Assembly (NCBI GenBank): GCA_001414485.1
Contig: LLEY01000140.1
Span: 62,001 to 126,000 of the forward strand
Length of the DNA stretch: 64,000 nt
Source of the DNA: Calycina herbarum
Lineage: Eukaryota; Ascomycota; Leotiomycetes; Helotiales; Pezizellaceae
Reading direction: 5' to 3'
Shown: positions 23,114-33,881 of the stretch, piece after piece
How positions within the stretch are numbered: position 1 is the stretch's first letter
Layout of the letters: each line of letters opens with the position of its first letter
The notes under the pieces: generated by a model
The model's input: the letters and a program-made list of their open reading frames with translations, nothing else
Databases searched by the model: none
What the model was told of the DNA's origin: nothing
Program-made: the position numbers and the translations under genes

Positions 23114-23985
23114 AGCCCTCCTTTCTAGATTCCAGATTCCAGATTCCAGATTCCAGAGGAGAGTCCTGGCAGAAGCATAAATTGACCTGTGTGGTTTTGT
23201 GCGCTTACTTGAATATAAGCTATATATCGACGATTATAGCTGGTTCCGTGAAATAGTCATAAGTAAAGGAGCTGTGTGTAGTCGGTGGTTTAGGACTCTA
23301 CTCCGACTGTTTAGATGTTAGTAAAGTTCTTAGTGTCGAAGAAAGAGCTGCAGTCGGATAGAAGGTTAGTGTCCAGTTATCTTCTTTCGTTCATTTATCT
23401 TTTTAAGGGCAAGAGAAGAGAGTACTTAGAGTGAGAAGGCAGGAAGAGGAAGCAAGTCTACCCGACTCTTCCGCCAACATTCCATTCTATTCAGTTCCCC
23501 ATGGGTAGGAAAGCAGTGTGTTCTCGCTGAAGGTCTGTCTGATGGTTGACAAATGGGTTCTGTGGGGATGAAAACAAACTAAGAAATACGAGGCAGAGAA
23601 AACCGTGGCGATACTTTTCCTTTTCCTTATCTCCTGATAGAGTAGAGAGAAGAAGGGAGATGATATATTTAGTTGGTTTCTTAGATGGTTTTTGAGTGTA
23701 ATTGAGAATTGAGGAGTGGCTGGGAGCAGAGGAAAGAGTAAATAGAATTGGAGAGCTGAAGTAGGAGTTTTGTTTAGAGAGTAGCTATTTGCTCTCCTAG
23801 TCTCGGTTACGTTACTCCTAGCCAACCAGCCTGGGTATAAAATAGCAAGCCTCAACTCATCTATGTCTCTCAATGAAGGGTAGATTAGTCATCGAGGCTG
23901 CCCTAGTGCGCCATGTGAACGACTCGTAGCTACCACCGAGTTAGGATAGAAACCTATGGAGTTGATCTCGTTGGCTTTTATCTCA

Positions 23986-24091
23986 GTTCCTCAGACGCTC
24001 TTTTTGGCTAATCCCACTTACCCAGGAGAGCGGACCAATTACAATGCGGGATGATGTGGGGCAGGCGGGTTTAGCCAGAGCGTCTGAGAAC
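23986..24091. repeat. inverted repeat, arms of about 27 bp
   Basis: The left arm (23986-24015) reads GTTCCTCAGACGCTCT...GGCTAA, and the right arm (24065-24091) is its inverse, TTAGCCAGAGCGTCTGAGAAC, with one short internal insertion. About 50 bp separate the arms. It could be a very small fold-back element or a terminator-like hairpin. Confidence 0.6.
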
Positions 24092-24239
24092 TTTTGGTAA
24101 TGGCGTTAGTAATAAAACGCTATTTGGATTTTATTTTTATATTACCTGCATCGTAGCTAATTTAAGGGCTATTAAAAAAAGGATTTTATATTTGAATAGC
24201 TACGACCGTACTGTTTATTTCCTATATAGCTACTTTAGG

Positions 24240-24315
24240 CTAGCGTGGTAGCTTAGTAGTAAAGTACCTCCCTAGCTAAAGTAGGGCCTACTTATGTGGC
24301 TGTCTACGGGACGTA
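24240..24315 (+). repeat. tRNA-like (SINE-type) fragment, degraded
   Basis: GTGGTAGCTTAGTAGTAAAG resembles the 5' end of a tRNA with an A-box (TRGCNNAGYNGG) after C-to-T decay. It is followed by an anticodon-arm-like CCTCCCTAGCTAAAGTAGGG. No convincing B-box (GGTTCRANNCC) is left, so this is not a functional tRNA. A RIP-mutated tRNA-derived SINE is one reading; chance similarity is the other. Confidence 0.3.
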
Positions 24316-24617
24316 GAATAACGATTATAGTAAGAATTGCCCCCTAAGCGAGATGACCCCCCCACCTTGATTTCCGACACTCCCTTTTTAAAAACCTACT
24401 ATAATTTATCCTTTCAACTAAAACTTTTTAAATTAAAAATAGTAGACTGAATCCTCTCCCTCTCTCCTATATACGAACCTAGCTAGAATTGGTCTATACC
24501 AAAGCGCGCTAGAGTACGTTAAGCGCGAGTAGATGAAAAATCATAGAGTACGAAATTGTTCATTCCCTTCTCGTAGATTGCGGAAGAAATTGTGCCAGCT
24601 GTACTCAGTCATCATGG

Positions 24618-25130
24618 CTCGATGCCGAGGTTCCAGTATCTCAACAGAATATGAGAGGGAGTAGACAAACGAGTGATAATATCGTCCCAGGCTTTTGTGT
24701 TTACATCGTCTGGCATTCCCGTGAAGTCGCTCTCTAGTGTTTCCAGTGAGTACTCCGCTCGTAGCTCATAAGAAATGGGCACCCAATCCGGAAAACGGTT
24801 GTCATAGTCTGTCCGTACGTCAGCAAGTAATCCAAATCACTTTGAAGGACCTTCCGCACCCAAAAGTCTAAGACCTGGCCTGTCCGAGAGTTTAAGCAAG
24901 AGAGTTGCGCCTAAAATCACGCAATAGACGTGGACAAGGACGAAATATACGGAGAAAAGAGAGGGAAGGTGCGCAAGGAAGCGATGCTCCGAACAGTGAA
25001 CTTTGTCGCTCAAGAAGGACCTTGTTTTTTGACGCCACGAACTATGATCGGAAGAAGGTCTGTCTGAACGACTGGTTTCTTTGTCAAACAAAAGACCGTC
25101 TTTCTCCTCTACTATATTCATGGATGCCAT
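24618..25130 (-). pseudogene. UstYa-like (DUF3328) oxidase remnant
   Basis: ATG 25130 opens a frame with a charged cytosolic N-terminus and one transmembrane segment (LFSVYFVLVHVYCVILGATL), the layout of the UstYa/DUF3328 family. A TGA at 24837-24839 interrupts it, but the same frame continues with FPDWVPISYELRAEYSLETL and DDVNTKAWDDII, which match the region just after the membrane anchor in that family. A second stop follows at about 24618. The catalytic HxxHC motifs expected further on are absent. So this is a truncated, nonsense-mutated remnant. UstYa-type proteins cyclise fungal RiPPs and modify other metabolites. No intact partner gene lies beside it. Confidence 0.6.
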
Positions 25131-25843
25131 GCATAATATTGGAGGTTCGATGGAAGTTGAAAAGGTTGACTTAAAATGCAGCGAAAATGGCAGCGAGTAT
25201 TGTGTTTTTGGCAGTAGATCAACGGAATTTAAGTTTCGTGTATCTTCTAACGAGTGGTGATCAAAAGGGAAGTGTGTGTAATGGGCTATTGTACTTCAGA
25301 AAGGGCAAAGAGTTGCCCAGACAGTCAAGTTTGCACAATGTTGCAGAATTTAGAAGGCTACATCCAATTAGGAAATGGATGTTCAAGAAATAGGCAAAAG
25401 ATTTTGGATACAGAACAGTTTTACAGGCGAATGTTGGTATAATCCCTGGAAATCAACATGATACAGCAAGGTATCTCATGCTATATGAGGCCATCGACTC
25501 TACCCTGGTGGGAAAACTGGGATGGCACACAGGTACCAACTCAAGCACAATAAAGTGACGCTCCTCGGTCTACAAAAGAGGAAGGTTGAAAGATAGGAAG
25601 AAAAGACGCGCCGCATCAATACATGTTTACGTAGAGAACTGGCCTGAAGTGCAGAGGGTACACAGATTATGGTTCCCGCGTGCGAGATAAGGCGCACAAT
25701 TTCATCTCCGTTGGTGGTGTGAGGACATCCTTGATATCCAAGAAGCAGTACATCTGAAAATGGGTTTTAAAGACGAAGCATCTGCCGGCAGCAGTTTCTG
25801 AGTCCAAAATTCACAAACAATCGCCAAATCTCAACTCATAATA

Positions 25844-26639
25844 CAGTCTGTTGCGATTTAAGTTTTAAAAAGGTGGTTTGGTTTGGTTACACTTTTTATA
25901 TAATGCCTGTGCGTTAGAAATAACAAAAAACCTTAATAACAGTATAACTCTCAACCTATAACAGCTGTAGCTTACTAGCTATCTCTCGACGCCTCTCTAC
26001 TCTCGGCCTACCTCTCTCTTAAAACCTCTTCACCTATTTCTCGAACTTCCCTACCTACCTTCACCTCCGCTATAGCCCTTTAAATTATATACAAAGAAAA
26101 AAAAGCTATCTGTAAAGTAATTTATAATAGCTTAAGCACGCCTGATCTATAAGCTATTATAGATGATATTAGATAAAGTAAAGAGTATATTGGGCTTATC
26201 TTTCAATGTATTCTTAAAGAAGTAGGACTCTTGAGAGAGCAATAAATATAGAAGTATACTAAGGATTATAAGAAAAGGATAAAAAGAAAGAGAAGAAGAG
26301 AGAAGAAGATATAGAGAGCAAGGAAGGAAAGAAAGAGAGAGAAAGAGAGAGAGAAAGAAGCAATAGATAAGGAGGGAACGAGGCTATATAACAAGTATAC
26401 AGAGGAGGCGTGGCAGGAAGGACCAGAGGCATATAAGGAGTTCTTAGAGGGTTGTACACAGGCTAGAAAGGACTTTGGATCCTCTAATGATAATACCGAC
26501 AACTCAGAGGACTCAGAGGAGTCTTCTAACGACGAATAGAAGAATTTCCTTATTTCTTAACGTTCCTAGTGTTCCTACAAGGGTATAAGTGGGGAACCAA
26601 ACTAAACCACCTTTTTAAAGCTTAAATCGCAACAGACTA
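25844..26639 (+). mobile_element. Fot1/pogo-like DNA element, internally deleted and RIP-mutated (796 bp)
   Basis: The left end, CAGTCTGTTGCGATTTAAG, and the inverse of the right end agree over about 45 bp with three differences (positions 1, 20 and 39). Both ends are flanked by TA, the target duplication of Tc1/mariner/pogo elements. Inside, a frame on the plus strand ending at 26539 encodes a charged C-terminal tail (RLYNKYTEEAWQEGPEAYKE, then an acidic Asp/Glu/Ser end) typical of the last part of fungal Fot1-type transposases. The DDE core is gone. The remaining DNA is AT-rich with TpA excess. It is non-autonomous. Confidence 0.8.
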
Positions 26640-26733
26640 TATCAGAAAGATACTTCACAAAAGATCTTCGCCGAAAATCTGTTTGTTTAAATCTTCCCAC
26701 CAATAGGACCCTGCTAACAGCACCAAGCCCAAG

Positions 26734-26826
26734 ATGCAATTCAAACCATTCTTCGGCTTGCTCACTTTGGCCTTCACTGTCATCGCTATTCCGCTTCCTG
26801 TTACGTCCCATCCAGCTGGAAAATAG
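26734..26826 (+). pseudogene. signal peptide with premature stop (30 codons)
   Basis: The short frame begins MQFKPFFGLLTLAFTVIAIP and reads on through a likely cleavage site to a TAG at 26824. It looks exactly like the start of a small secreted fungal protein. Beyond the stop the frame is not protein-like. Either the remainder of the gene has decayed or this is a chance hydrophobic frame. It lies 95 bp outside the right end of the Fot1-like element. Confidence 0.3.
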
Positions 26827-28026
26827 TCCACGATAATGATTTCAATCAGAATCGGATACAATTTAAGTAGATGTCGGCGAAGCATGCCAAAAATCTGGCC
26901 AACCTTTTTGATTCCAATGTTCTCAGCCATATGAGGGTTTCTTGTTAACGGAAGTTTGAACAGCGCCAGTAGCTATCGGGACTCTGAACTCGCGAGATGA
27001 TGTCAAACCTCGATGCATCATCAAGGCATAAATCCTACTTAGGGTACTGCTGAAATCACTGGATGAGATACTTTCAGACTTGCGCTTAAAAGCCGCTGAA
27101 ATGAGATGCGAGGAACAATCGTGATATAAGGAAGAAGAGTTGTGAGGATATTGCTTGGTTTGATTAAATATACGGTCTTTTCAATAAACTACACCACAAT
27201 TGGACACATTTCATACTTCTCAACATGCTTACAGTGCGTTTTGGCTGCCACAAAACCCCGTTTATTCTTTTAAATCACCATAGTTACAGATAGCAGCGTG
27301 CGCTTGAAGTTGATAACCCTCCACAATGTAAGCGAGCCCACGTGCTGAGGCAGAACAATACCACCATTTTAAACCCACTTTGTAAACAATTGAGCCTCAT
27401 AAATACCCATTTTTGATTGAATCGTGTGCTAGAAAGAGATTTGTAGGATTTAATTATGGAAAAGGTAGCTTAGAGTAAATGCAAAGGACGGCAAAATTCA
27501 CACCTGGCCCTGTATTACCACCATCAATGATTCGTTGCCATAATCAACTGAACCAACATTTTCTTCAACATTTTCTTCCACAGTTGATCTCATTGGACAA
27601 GTGAATGTTCTATAAAAACCTCGTGGAAGACACTTGAATATTCATCATATTAGTAATAGGAGGATTAATTAAAAACAGGGTATCGGATAAATTGAAATTT
27701 TGTTGGTTTATCAAATGAGTTTCCAACATCACAGGGATTAGCATTGCTAGCTAACTAAACCGTGCACCAATTGTTATCATGAAGATCAGTGCTGCGCCTC
27801 GTGTACTTTCATGTGGTGGGCAATTGCAGACAATATAACAATCTCTAAACACAAGCACTGGGCCGTTGCAGAACATATCGCGCATGTTTGGTTGAATTTA
27901 TCCACGCGCCAACATTACGTGAGCATAAGACAATTCCAACGCCAACGAAGCGTTACATACCTGCCATGATTCAAACCCAATGCAGACCATTCCCCAGATA
28001 CTATTCCATCCTCCTTCAAACTTTCA
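26827..28026. other. intergenic upstream of the P450
   Basis: AT-rich, with no supported gene. The antisense frames near 26602-26930 lack an ATG-led, protein-like structure. The final 150 bp before 28027 should contain the P450 promoter; no TATA box stands out. Confidence 0.35.
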
Positions 28027-29603
28027 ATGATGCTTTCGTTCTCACTCGTCGTTCGTACAGTGTCCGCCTGTGTGATTACCGGTGTTCTACTTCGCAAAAT
28101 CACTGCTTGGCTCCACTCCAGAGCCATTGTAGGCAGACATGGCTGCCAGGAACCTCCAAGTTACCCCCACAAAGACCCGATATTTGGCCTAGATCTATTC
28201 CTAAAATACAAAAACGGCTTCGAGCAACGAAACTTCCTCGACTTCACTATGCAGCTTTTCGAAAAATACGGCAAAACATACCAGGTTAATCGACTAGGCT
28301 CTCGTGTTATCGTAAGCATGAATCCTCAAATCACGAAATGTGTTCACGCGACGTATTTCGAGAATTTTGGTGTGGAAAAAATTAGATCTGGGGCCGAATA
28401 TCTTTGGGGCGATGGAATCACTGTTGTTGAGGGTGAGAAATGGGCTGTGAGAAGGAGATTGATCAAACCATCATTCGACGTGGTCCACATCGGCAATTTG
28501 GAGAATCGGAGCCTTAGGAGGCATGTTGGGAGACTTATGGATTTGTTACCCAGTGATGGGTCGACTGTTGATTTGATGCCGTTGTTTAGACGATTGGTGA
28601 GTGTTATTCCATCTCATTCCTAGAAATTAAAATAGCTAACAAGCCATGATAGGGTCTCGATACGGCGAGTGAGTTCATTTTCGGGGAATCAATGGATGCT
28701 CTTCGATCACCGGAATCGCACAAGGAATTCTTGGACGCGTATTTCTATGCACAACGAGGATCTGCTGTACGTTTGATGCTGGGGCCCAAGTTGCGTTTCC
28801 TGCATCGCGACCCTAAGTGGTGGAAAGACTGTGACACCGTCAACAACTTCCTCGACAAACTTGTCGACAATGCGGTGGAACGACGAGAAAACAGCAAAAC
28901 CACGGTTCCTGATGATGGAGAAGAAACTCTTCCTCTCATCGACGAAATGGTAAAAGCAACAAAAGATCGCTTAACCCTTCGTTTCCAAATGCAGAATGTC
29001 TTTACCCCGGCTCACGACGGAGCAGCAATTACCCTAAGCAACGCATTCTTCCACCTTTCCAGAAACCCGAAGGCCTGGGAAAAACTAAGGGCAGAAATTT
29101 TGCCGACCAAGGATTTGACTATCACCTATGACTTGCTAAAGACTTATCGATATCTCAAAAACGTCATACGTGAGACTCATCGTGTTACACCAATCTCAAC
29201 GCTGAATATACGGGAATGCATCAAGGAAATTGTCCTACCTACGGGTGGCGGAAAAGACGGAACATCGCCTCTTTATGTCCAAAAGGGAGACATCATGGAA
29301 ATGAATGTCCGATGTACTTTACGAGATAAGGAGTTCTGGGGAGAGGACGCTGACGATTTCCGACCTGAGAGATGGGATGACTTGCGACCAACATGGGAAT
29401 ATACACCATTTGGTGGTGGTCCACGTGTTTGTCCGGGGTTTCGGCTCGTTTTTGCGGAAGTTGCTTTTACAATGGTGACTATTTTGAGGGAGTTTGAGAG
29501 GATTGAAAGTCGAGATGATAGGCCATGGACCGAGGAATCGAGGGCTACTTTTCAGAATCTTCATGGTGCTAAGGTAGCTCTGATTCCTGCTCAATCACTT
29601 TAA
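28027..29603 (+). CDS. cytochrome P450, CYP52-like clan (506 aa)
   Basis: Two exons, 28027-28596 and 28653-29603, across a 56-nt intron (GTGAGT...GATAG). A hydrophobic anchor (LVVRTVSACVITGVLL) is followed by the proline hinge. The C-helix region reads WAVRRRLIKPSF. The I-helix reads AHDGAA at about 309-314, where the usual acid-Thr pair is replaced by Ala. The K-helix ExxR is ETHR (about 364-367), the PERF-like motif is FRPERW, and the heme loop is FGGGPRVCPG (Cys about 450). The sequence PLFRRLGLDTASEFIFGES is characteristic of CYP52-like n-alkane/fatty-acid hydroxylases and relatives. The substrate is unknown. It is intact, single, and not in an obvious biosynthetic cluster. Confidence 0.93.
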
Positions 29604-30258
29604 ACCATTCAAGTTTTTAGTAGAAAACAAAGCAGGCTTCAATTACAAGGTGCTTCGGGGGGAGTAGTCGCAGAATTATCCTTTTGACGTCACATTTCGC
29701 GAAAGAAATAGGAAAGCAAAAATCAAAAATTGATTTCTTGAAACTAGCTCGTACAATATCTGGTTGTATACAATCTTTTCACTGACTGGTGTGAACCTGT
29801 GTGTACCTGTTACCCTTCTCAAAATAAAATAAAACAAGGAGATATATAATGGTAAGTCCATTGATTGACGGAAAAAAGGGGACGATTGTTAAATAGGTTT
29901 GAGTGTTTGAGTTGATTACTTGAGATGCCCTAGAAAGTTGGAACGAGGAGGGATAGGTACATTTACCCAGGCTCTGATGTCGGGCCGTAATTAACTTGAC
30001 TTCCGAACGTATCTTGCGATAACCTCAACTCGAGCATGGTCCCCACGGTCTTATTTTGCAACAACCCATAATTCACAGGTGTAAGTAAATATTTTGAGTA
30101 GCCAGGAAGACCTTTAGTAAGTTACTGAAATATCATGAAACTGCTACACCACTAACACCACAGTCACCCGCTGAAAAATGAAGTCTCCTTACTGCCCCAG
30201 AATTGAAAAGCAAAACCCCTATGACCAGATGAGAGTAGAAATGCCCTTCTGTTCCTTC
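29604..30258. other. intergenic, convergent 3' ends
   Basis: This separates the convergent P450 and NLR genes. AATAAAATAAAAC-like signals occur at 29822-29835. I see nothing else. Confidence 0.35.
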
Positions 30259-33200
30259 CTAGGGACTCATAAGCTCCAGAATTTTCCTCGTTGCAAGAGT
30301 ATCGGGATGCCGTCCACCTAACAATGCTGTCTGTTTTGATAGAACAATTCCCGATAGCTTTCTCGACGCGTCATACTTTTGATTCAACCTCAAACAGTTT
30401 GATAGATTGCTAGCAGTTCTGATTGTATCAAGATTGTCTGACCCCAAGAGTCTATCTTGTTGCTGAAGAACTTGAGACAAGGTATTTTCAGCCTCTTCCA
30501 GACTCTTTTTATTTTTCTCACCAAGCTTGAAGACAGCATAATTATGCTTCGTCATGAGGGTGTCTTCCTCAAGTCCAGGACATACCTGTTGAAAATACAG
30601 CGCCTTTCCGAACAACTCCTGAGCTTCCTCGCGTCTTCCTTGGACATCACAGAGAGTTGCCAGGTTACAAATAGTACGCGATACTTCTGGGTGATTTTCT
30701 CCGAGACTCGAAGCCGCCAATTTCCAAGATTCGCGGTACTTTTGTTCCGCTTCCTGGTAATTCCCACTCCTATCAAGATTCAAACCCATTCTGTACGTTT
30801 GCCGTGCCAGTTCTGCATCACCATCTGGGTACTCTTTTTTACACCACTCGTGTATCTTCTCGTGTACCGCCATAGCTTCTTTGTACTTTTGTTGCTTCTC
30901 GTAGGAGGCTGCGAGTTTCTCCTGTGTTTTTATTGTCTCGAAGCCAGGGTTTTGCTCAAATTCTCTCCGAATTGGAATGTTTTGAGGTAGCTCAGCATCG
31001 GGTACCTTCTTTTCTTGTGCTTTCGTGACCATATCGAATTTTGGAGTGGCATTGACCGAATCTCGCTTAGCGGAAACACCCCTTTTGGCTCGTGTCTCAG
31101 CTATCTCCAGTGAAGTTTTCGCTTCTTCGATGAGATTTTGGCTTTTTGGGTTGTCGTCTTGGCGCAATTGGAGACACTCTTTCAACGCTGGTATTGCAAA
31201 TTCGAATTTACTTAGCCGCACATCGTAACAAGCACTTTTGAGCAGAAGGGTAGCGCGAGAACGCTTGCCGTCATTCGTCGTCGGTCTGCATTCTATCTCA
31301 AGCGCCAATTTTGCATATGGCAGATAGTATTCACACGCTTTCTCAGTTTGTGGTCGCAATTTTTGTTTGAGATCTACATGCGGGAATTTTTCTGCAAGCT
31401 TTTCGGAAAGGAGGTCGTCGTCATCCGTGTCTACCGAAGACTGTATGAAATTTATCGAGGAGCCAGTGAGTGAGCTCATGGAAATTTGCCCTCCATCGGG
31501 TGAGCATGTGATTATTGCCAATTCGGACATCAATCTCAAGAAAATACCAACTTTCTTGTCGTAAATCTGGAGTAAGGCTGCGGGGGCCGTCTGAAAGCCA
31601 AACTTGCTGACAATACGGGCAAGAAGTGCGACCTCCGGAGCGGTTCGGCGAGTGTACTTGAAGGTAAAGATGGTTGTTGGGAGTATATTGGGATTTTCCA
31701 ACTTCGCCTGGATGGTTTTCAAGTTCTCCAAATATTCTGTAACTTTAACCTCCGTGTTTCTGGACAGAAAGGCGACAGCTTGTGCGAGAGCGAGGGGAAG
31801 ATAACCCGTAATATCCCGAAGTCGACAGGTCTCGTCATCGGAAATCCGACCCTTTGGAAGCGCTTCTCGGACGAATTTAACAGTTTCCTCGTCCGTAAAA
31901 GGAGGAAGTGCAAAGGTGTCTTCATCTCGATCTTGCAGCTTTCCAGCGATTTTTCGATTGGAGGTAGTTATGAGAACAGCCCCTACTGGACCGATAGGAT
32001 TTGAAGGGAACCACTCCCGAATACGGGTGGCTTCTTTCATATCAATATTATCAACACCCTCAAGAACCATGAGCCAAGGTCCAAGATCTGCATCGCTAAG
32101 ATACGAAGTAACAAGAGAAAGACGGTCTACTGAGGGGTTTTCTATTCCTGGGATGTGGAGATCCTTTCCGAGTCTTGTGCAAGCTCGCTCAAACTCGGCA
32201 AAAGTCTTTGAGGGTATCCAGAAGGTCTTGGAATTTGGATTCAAAAGGCTAAATTTGTGGGCGTAATTAACGGCAAGGTGCGTTTTACTGTGTAGCAACT
32301 CTGTCAGCTTTCTTCTGTAGAGAATTTGAGCTTGTTGTATGGCATTAAGTTTGCTTGGTGTATATTAAGATGGGGCTCGTACCCGATTCCATGCTCTCCA
32401 TGTACTACAACCCGATGCTTCCGATCGGGGTTTTCAAACTTATCTGCCATTCGTTTCATTTGCCAAGAGCGACCTTGAAAATTGGGATCCTTATCATAAG
32501 GTGGCTTCCATTTTGTAAATACCTGGGTAGTGACTGCGTGGGGACGTGACCCATCGTTTGGGAGTTCTCTGGGAACTATGATTGATATCAGTATATATCC
32601 TAAACAGTGGTGGAGCTACCTACTGCTATGAGCTGAGTTGAGGGCTTCTTTCACCATTTCAATTAGTTCAGAACAAACGTCTTTGTAATGCTCATCCTCC
32701 GGATCCGTGTACTTATTGAGCTGGAAATGGTTCACTGCGACAAATTAGCGGATATTCGTTGGTAGGAAGCTTTAGGGTTGGAAGCAGCAGAAGGATGGCA
32801 TACATGGAAGACCGTTAGAATTGGAAACCTCGAGAACTGCGGAATCTCGGTCGACGACGAATTCCTGGCATATTTTAGCTGGGTATTTTGCTAACAGAAA
32901 AACAGTGAAGTATACCCGAACCAGATCTCGATTTAGTTTCTCACGCCCATCTTTGTCTTTCACATTCTTGAGAACGTCTGATACTTGGGTGCTTATTTGT
33001 TCAAAAAAGCAGAAAACCCGTAGTCGGTCCCTAACTTTTTTGAGGCTGATAAGACTTTTGAATTCTTCGACCATGTCCACGAGGGTTTCACTGTCGGGCT
33101 TCAAGATAGATGAGGTGGTTACTTCCATTGGAACATGCGCGTTGACAAGCCTAAGAATCATTTCTTCAGAAGTAAAGTCCCCAGTACCTCGGTGTGGCGT

Positions 33201-33881
33201 GCCCAACAACACAGCACCGCGGCATGCCTTGAAAATATCGGGGAATCTTTCCTTCTGTGATCTTGCAATACACACCGCCTAAGAGTTGTCAGTCAACGTA
33301 GAAAAACTTTACTTTTCTTTCCCCCACCTTCTCAAAGATGAGCCCCCGAAACAATGACATATGACTATTATTGGACGCTTTGGATTCTCCTACTTCTATC
33401 AATTTTTGATTTTCCAATAAGCAGCGAGGGAAGCACCTTTCTTTCCAAGTCTCGTCTAATTGAACGGAGAAATGAATAAGCCATATCCTTGATTCTCTTT
33501 TTAATTGCGTCTTCGCCAAACCATTTGGCATCATACCCATATCCAAGGATACGGGCACTTGGTATGACACTTGGAAGCATTCCCTTGTCCTTGATCCAGT
33601 TCACTTTCGTGTTTTTCTCAACCCAAGCATACTTGGGGTGTGCCCCCAGCCCATGTATTGCAATGATGCTATATGTGCCGAGTAAGTATGTACATATTTG
33701 TGGTGCGATTAATACATTTCAAAATGACTTACTCAACAACCACTTCCCCCGGAGTTCCATTCTCGCTAATTGGGGGGGTATACAGTACTTTCAAACCTTG
33801 ATCTTTGGGATCTACTTGAGGATCGTCCTGCGATCTTTCCTTCTTTTTTCCCTCGACATTTAATGCTGACTCTATCTCCAT
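30259..33881 (-). CDS. fungal NLR: SesB-like alpha/beta-hydrolase, NB-ARC, TPR; one frameshift
   Basis: Seven exons by splice signals: 33733-33881, 33437-33668, 33328-33389, 32804-33278, 32624-32734, 32383-32575 and 30259-32311 (or 32314). About 1,091 residues. The N-terminal hydrolase shows DIIAIHGLGAHPKYAW, RPIIVICHCFGG (nucleophile elbow with Cys in place of Ser), LLGTPHRG and DRDSAVLE. NB-ARC shows a P-loop HGEHGIGK, Walker-B WLMVLEGVDN (about 487), VLITTSNRK and GYLPLALAQA (about 577). At least four kinesin-light-chain-like TPRs follow (about 870-1080), including NYQEAEQKYRESWKL. Between CHCFGG and LIFEKV the frame slips by one base at a G5 run (C5 at 33343-33347), so the gene is either broken or has a sequencing error. 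Such NLRs act in fungal non-self recognition. Confidence 0.85.

Larger units (their letters stand above)
21741..24617. other. long intergenic region with duplicated and inverted repeats
   Basis: No coding sequence is supported over nearly 2.9 kb. The first 300 bp are the ERG6 3' UTR. The rest holds a tandem pair of related segments about 960 bp apart (listed), an AGATTCC microsatellite at 23130-23155, a perfect-looking inverted repeat (23986-24091) and an AT-rich, RIP-like block (24100-24520) with a tRNA-like fragment. Confidence 0.45.

Noticed and set aside
24240..24315. Functional tRNA gene
   Set aside because: No B-box or complete cloverleaf; only the A-box-like part is recognisable.
26602..26930. 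Two minus-strand ORFs beside the Fot1-like element
   Set aside because: They lack protein-like composition, and one starts at a non-ATG codon. The opposite strand holds a more convincing signal-peptide start.
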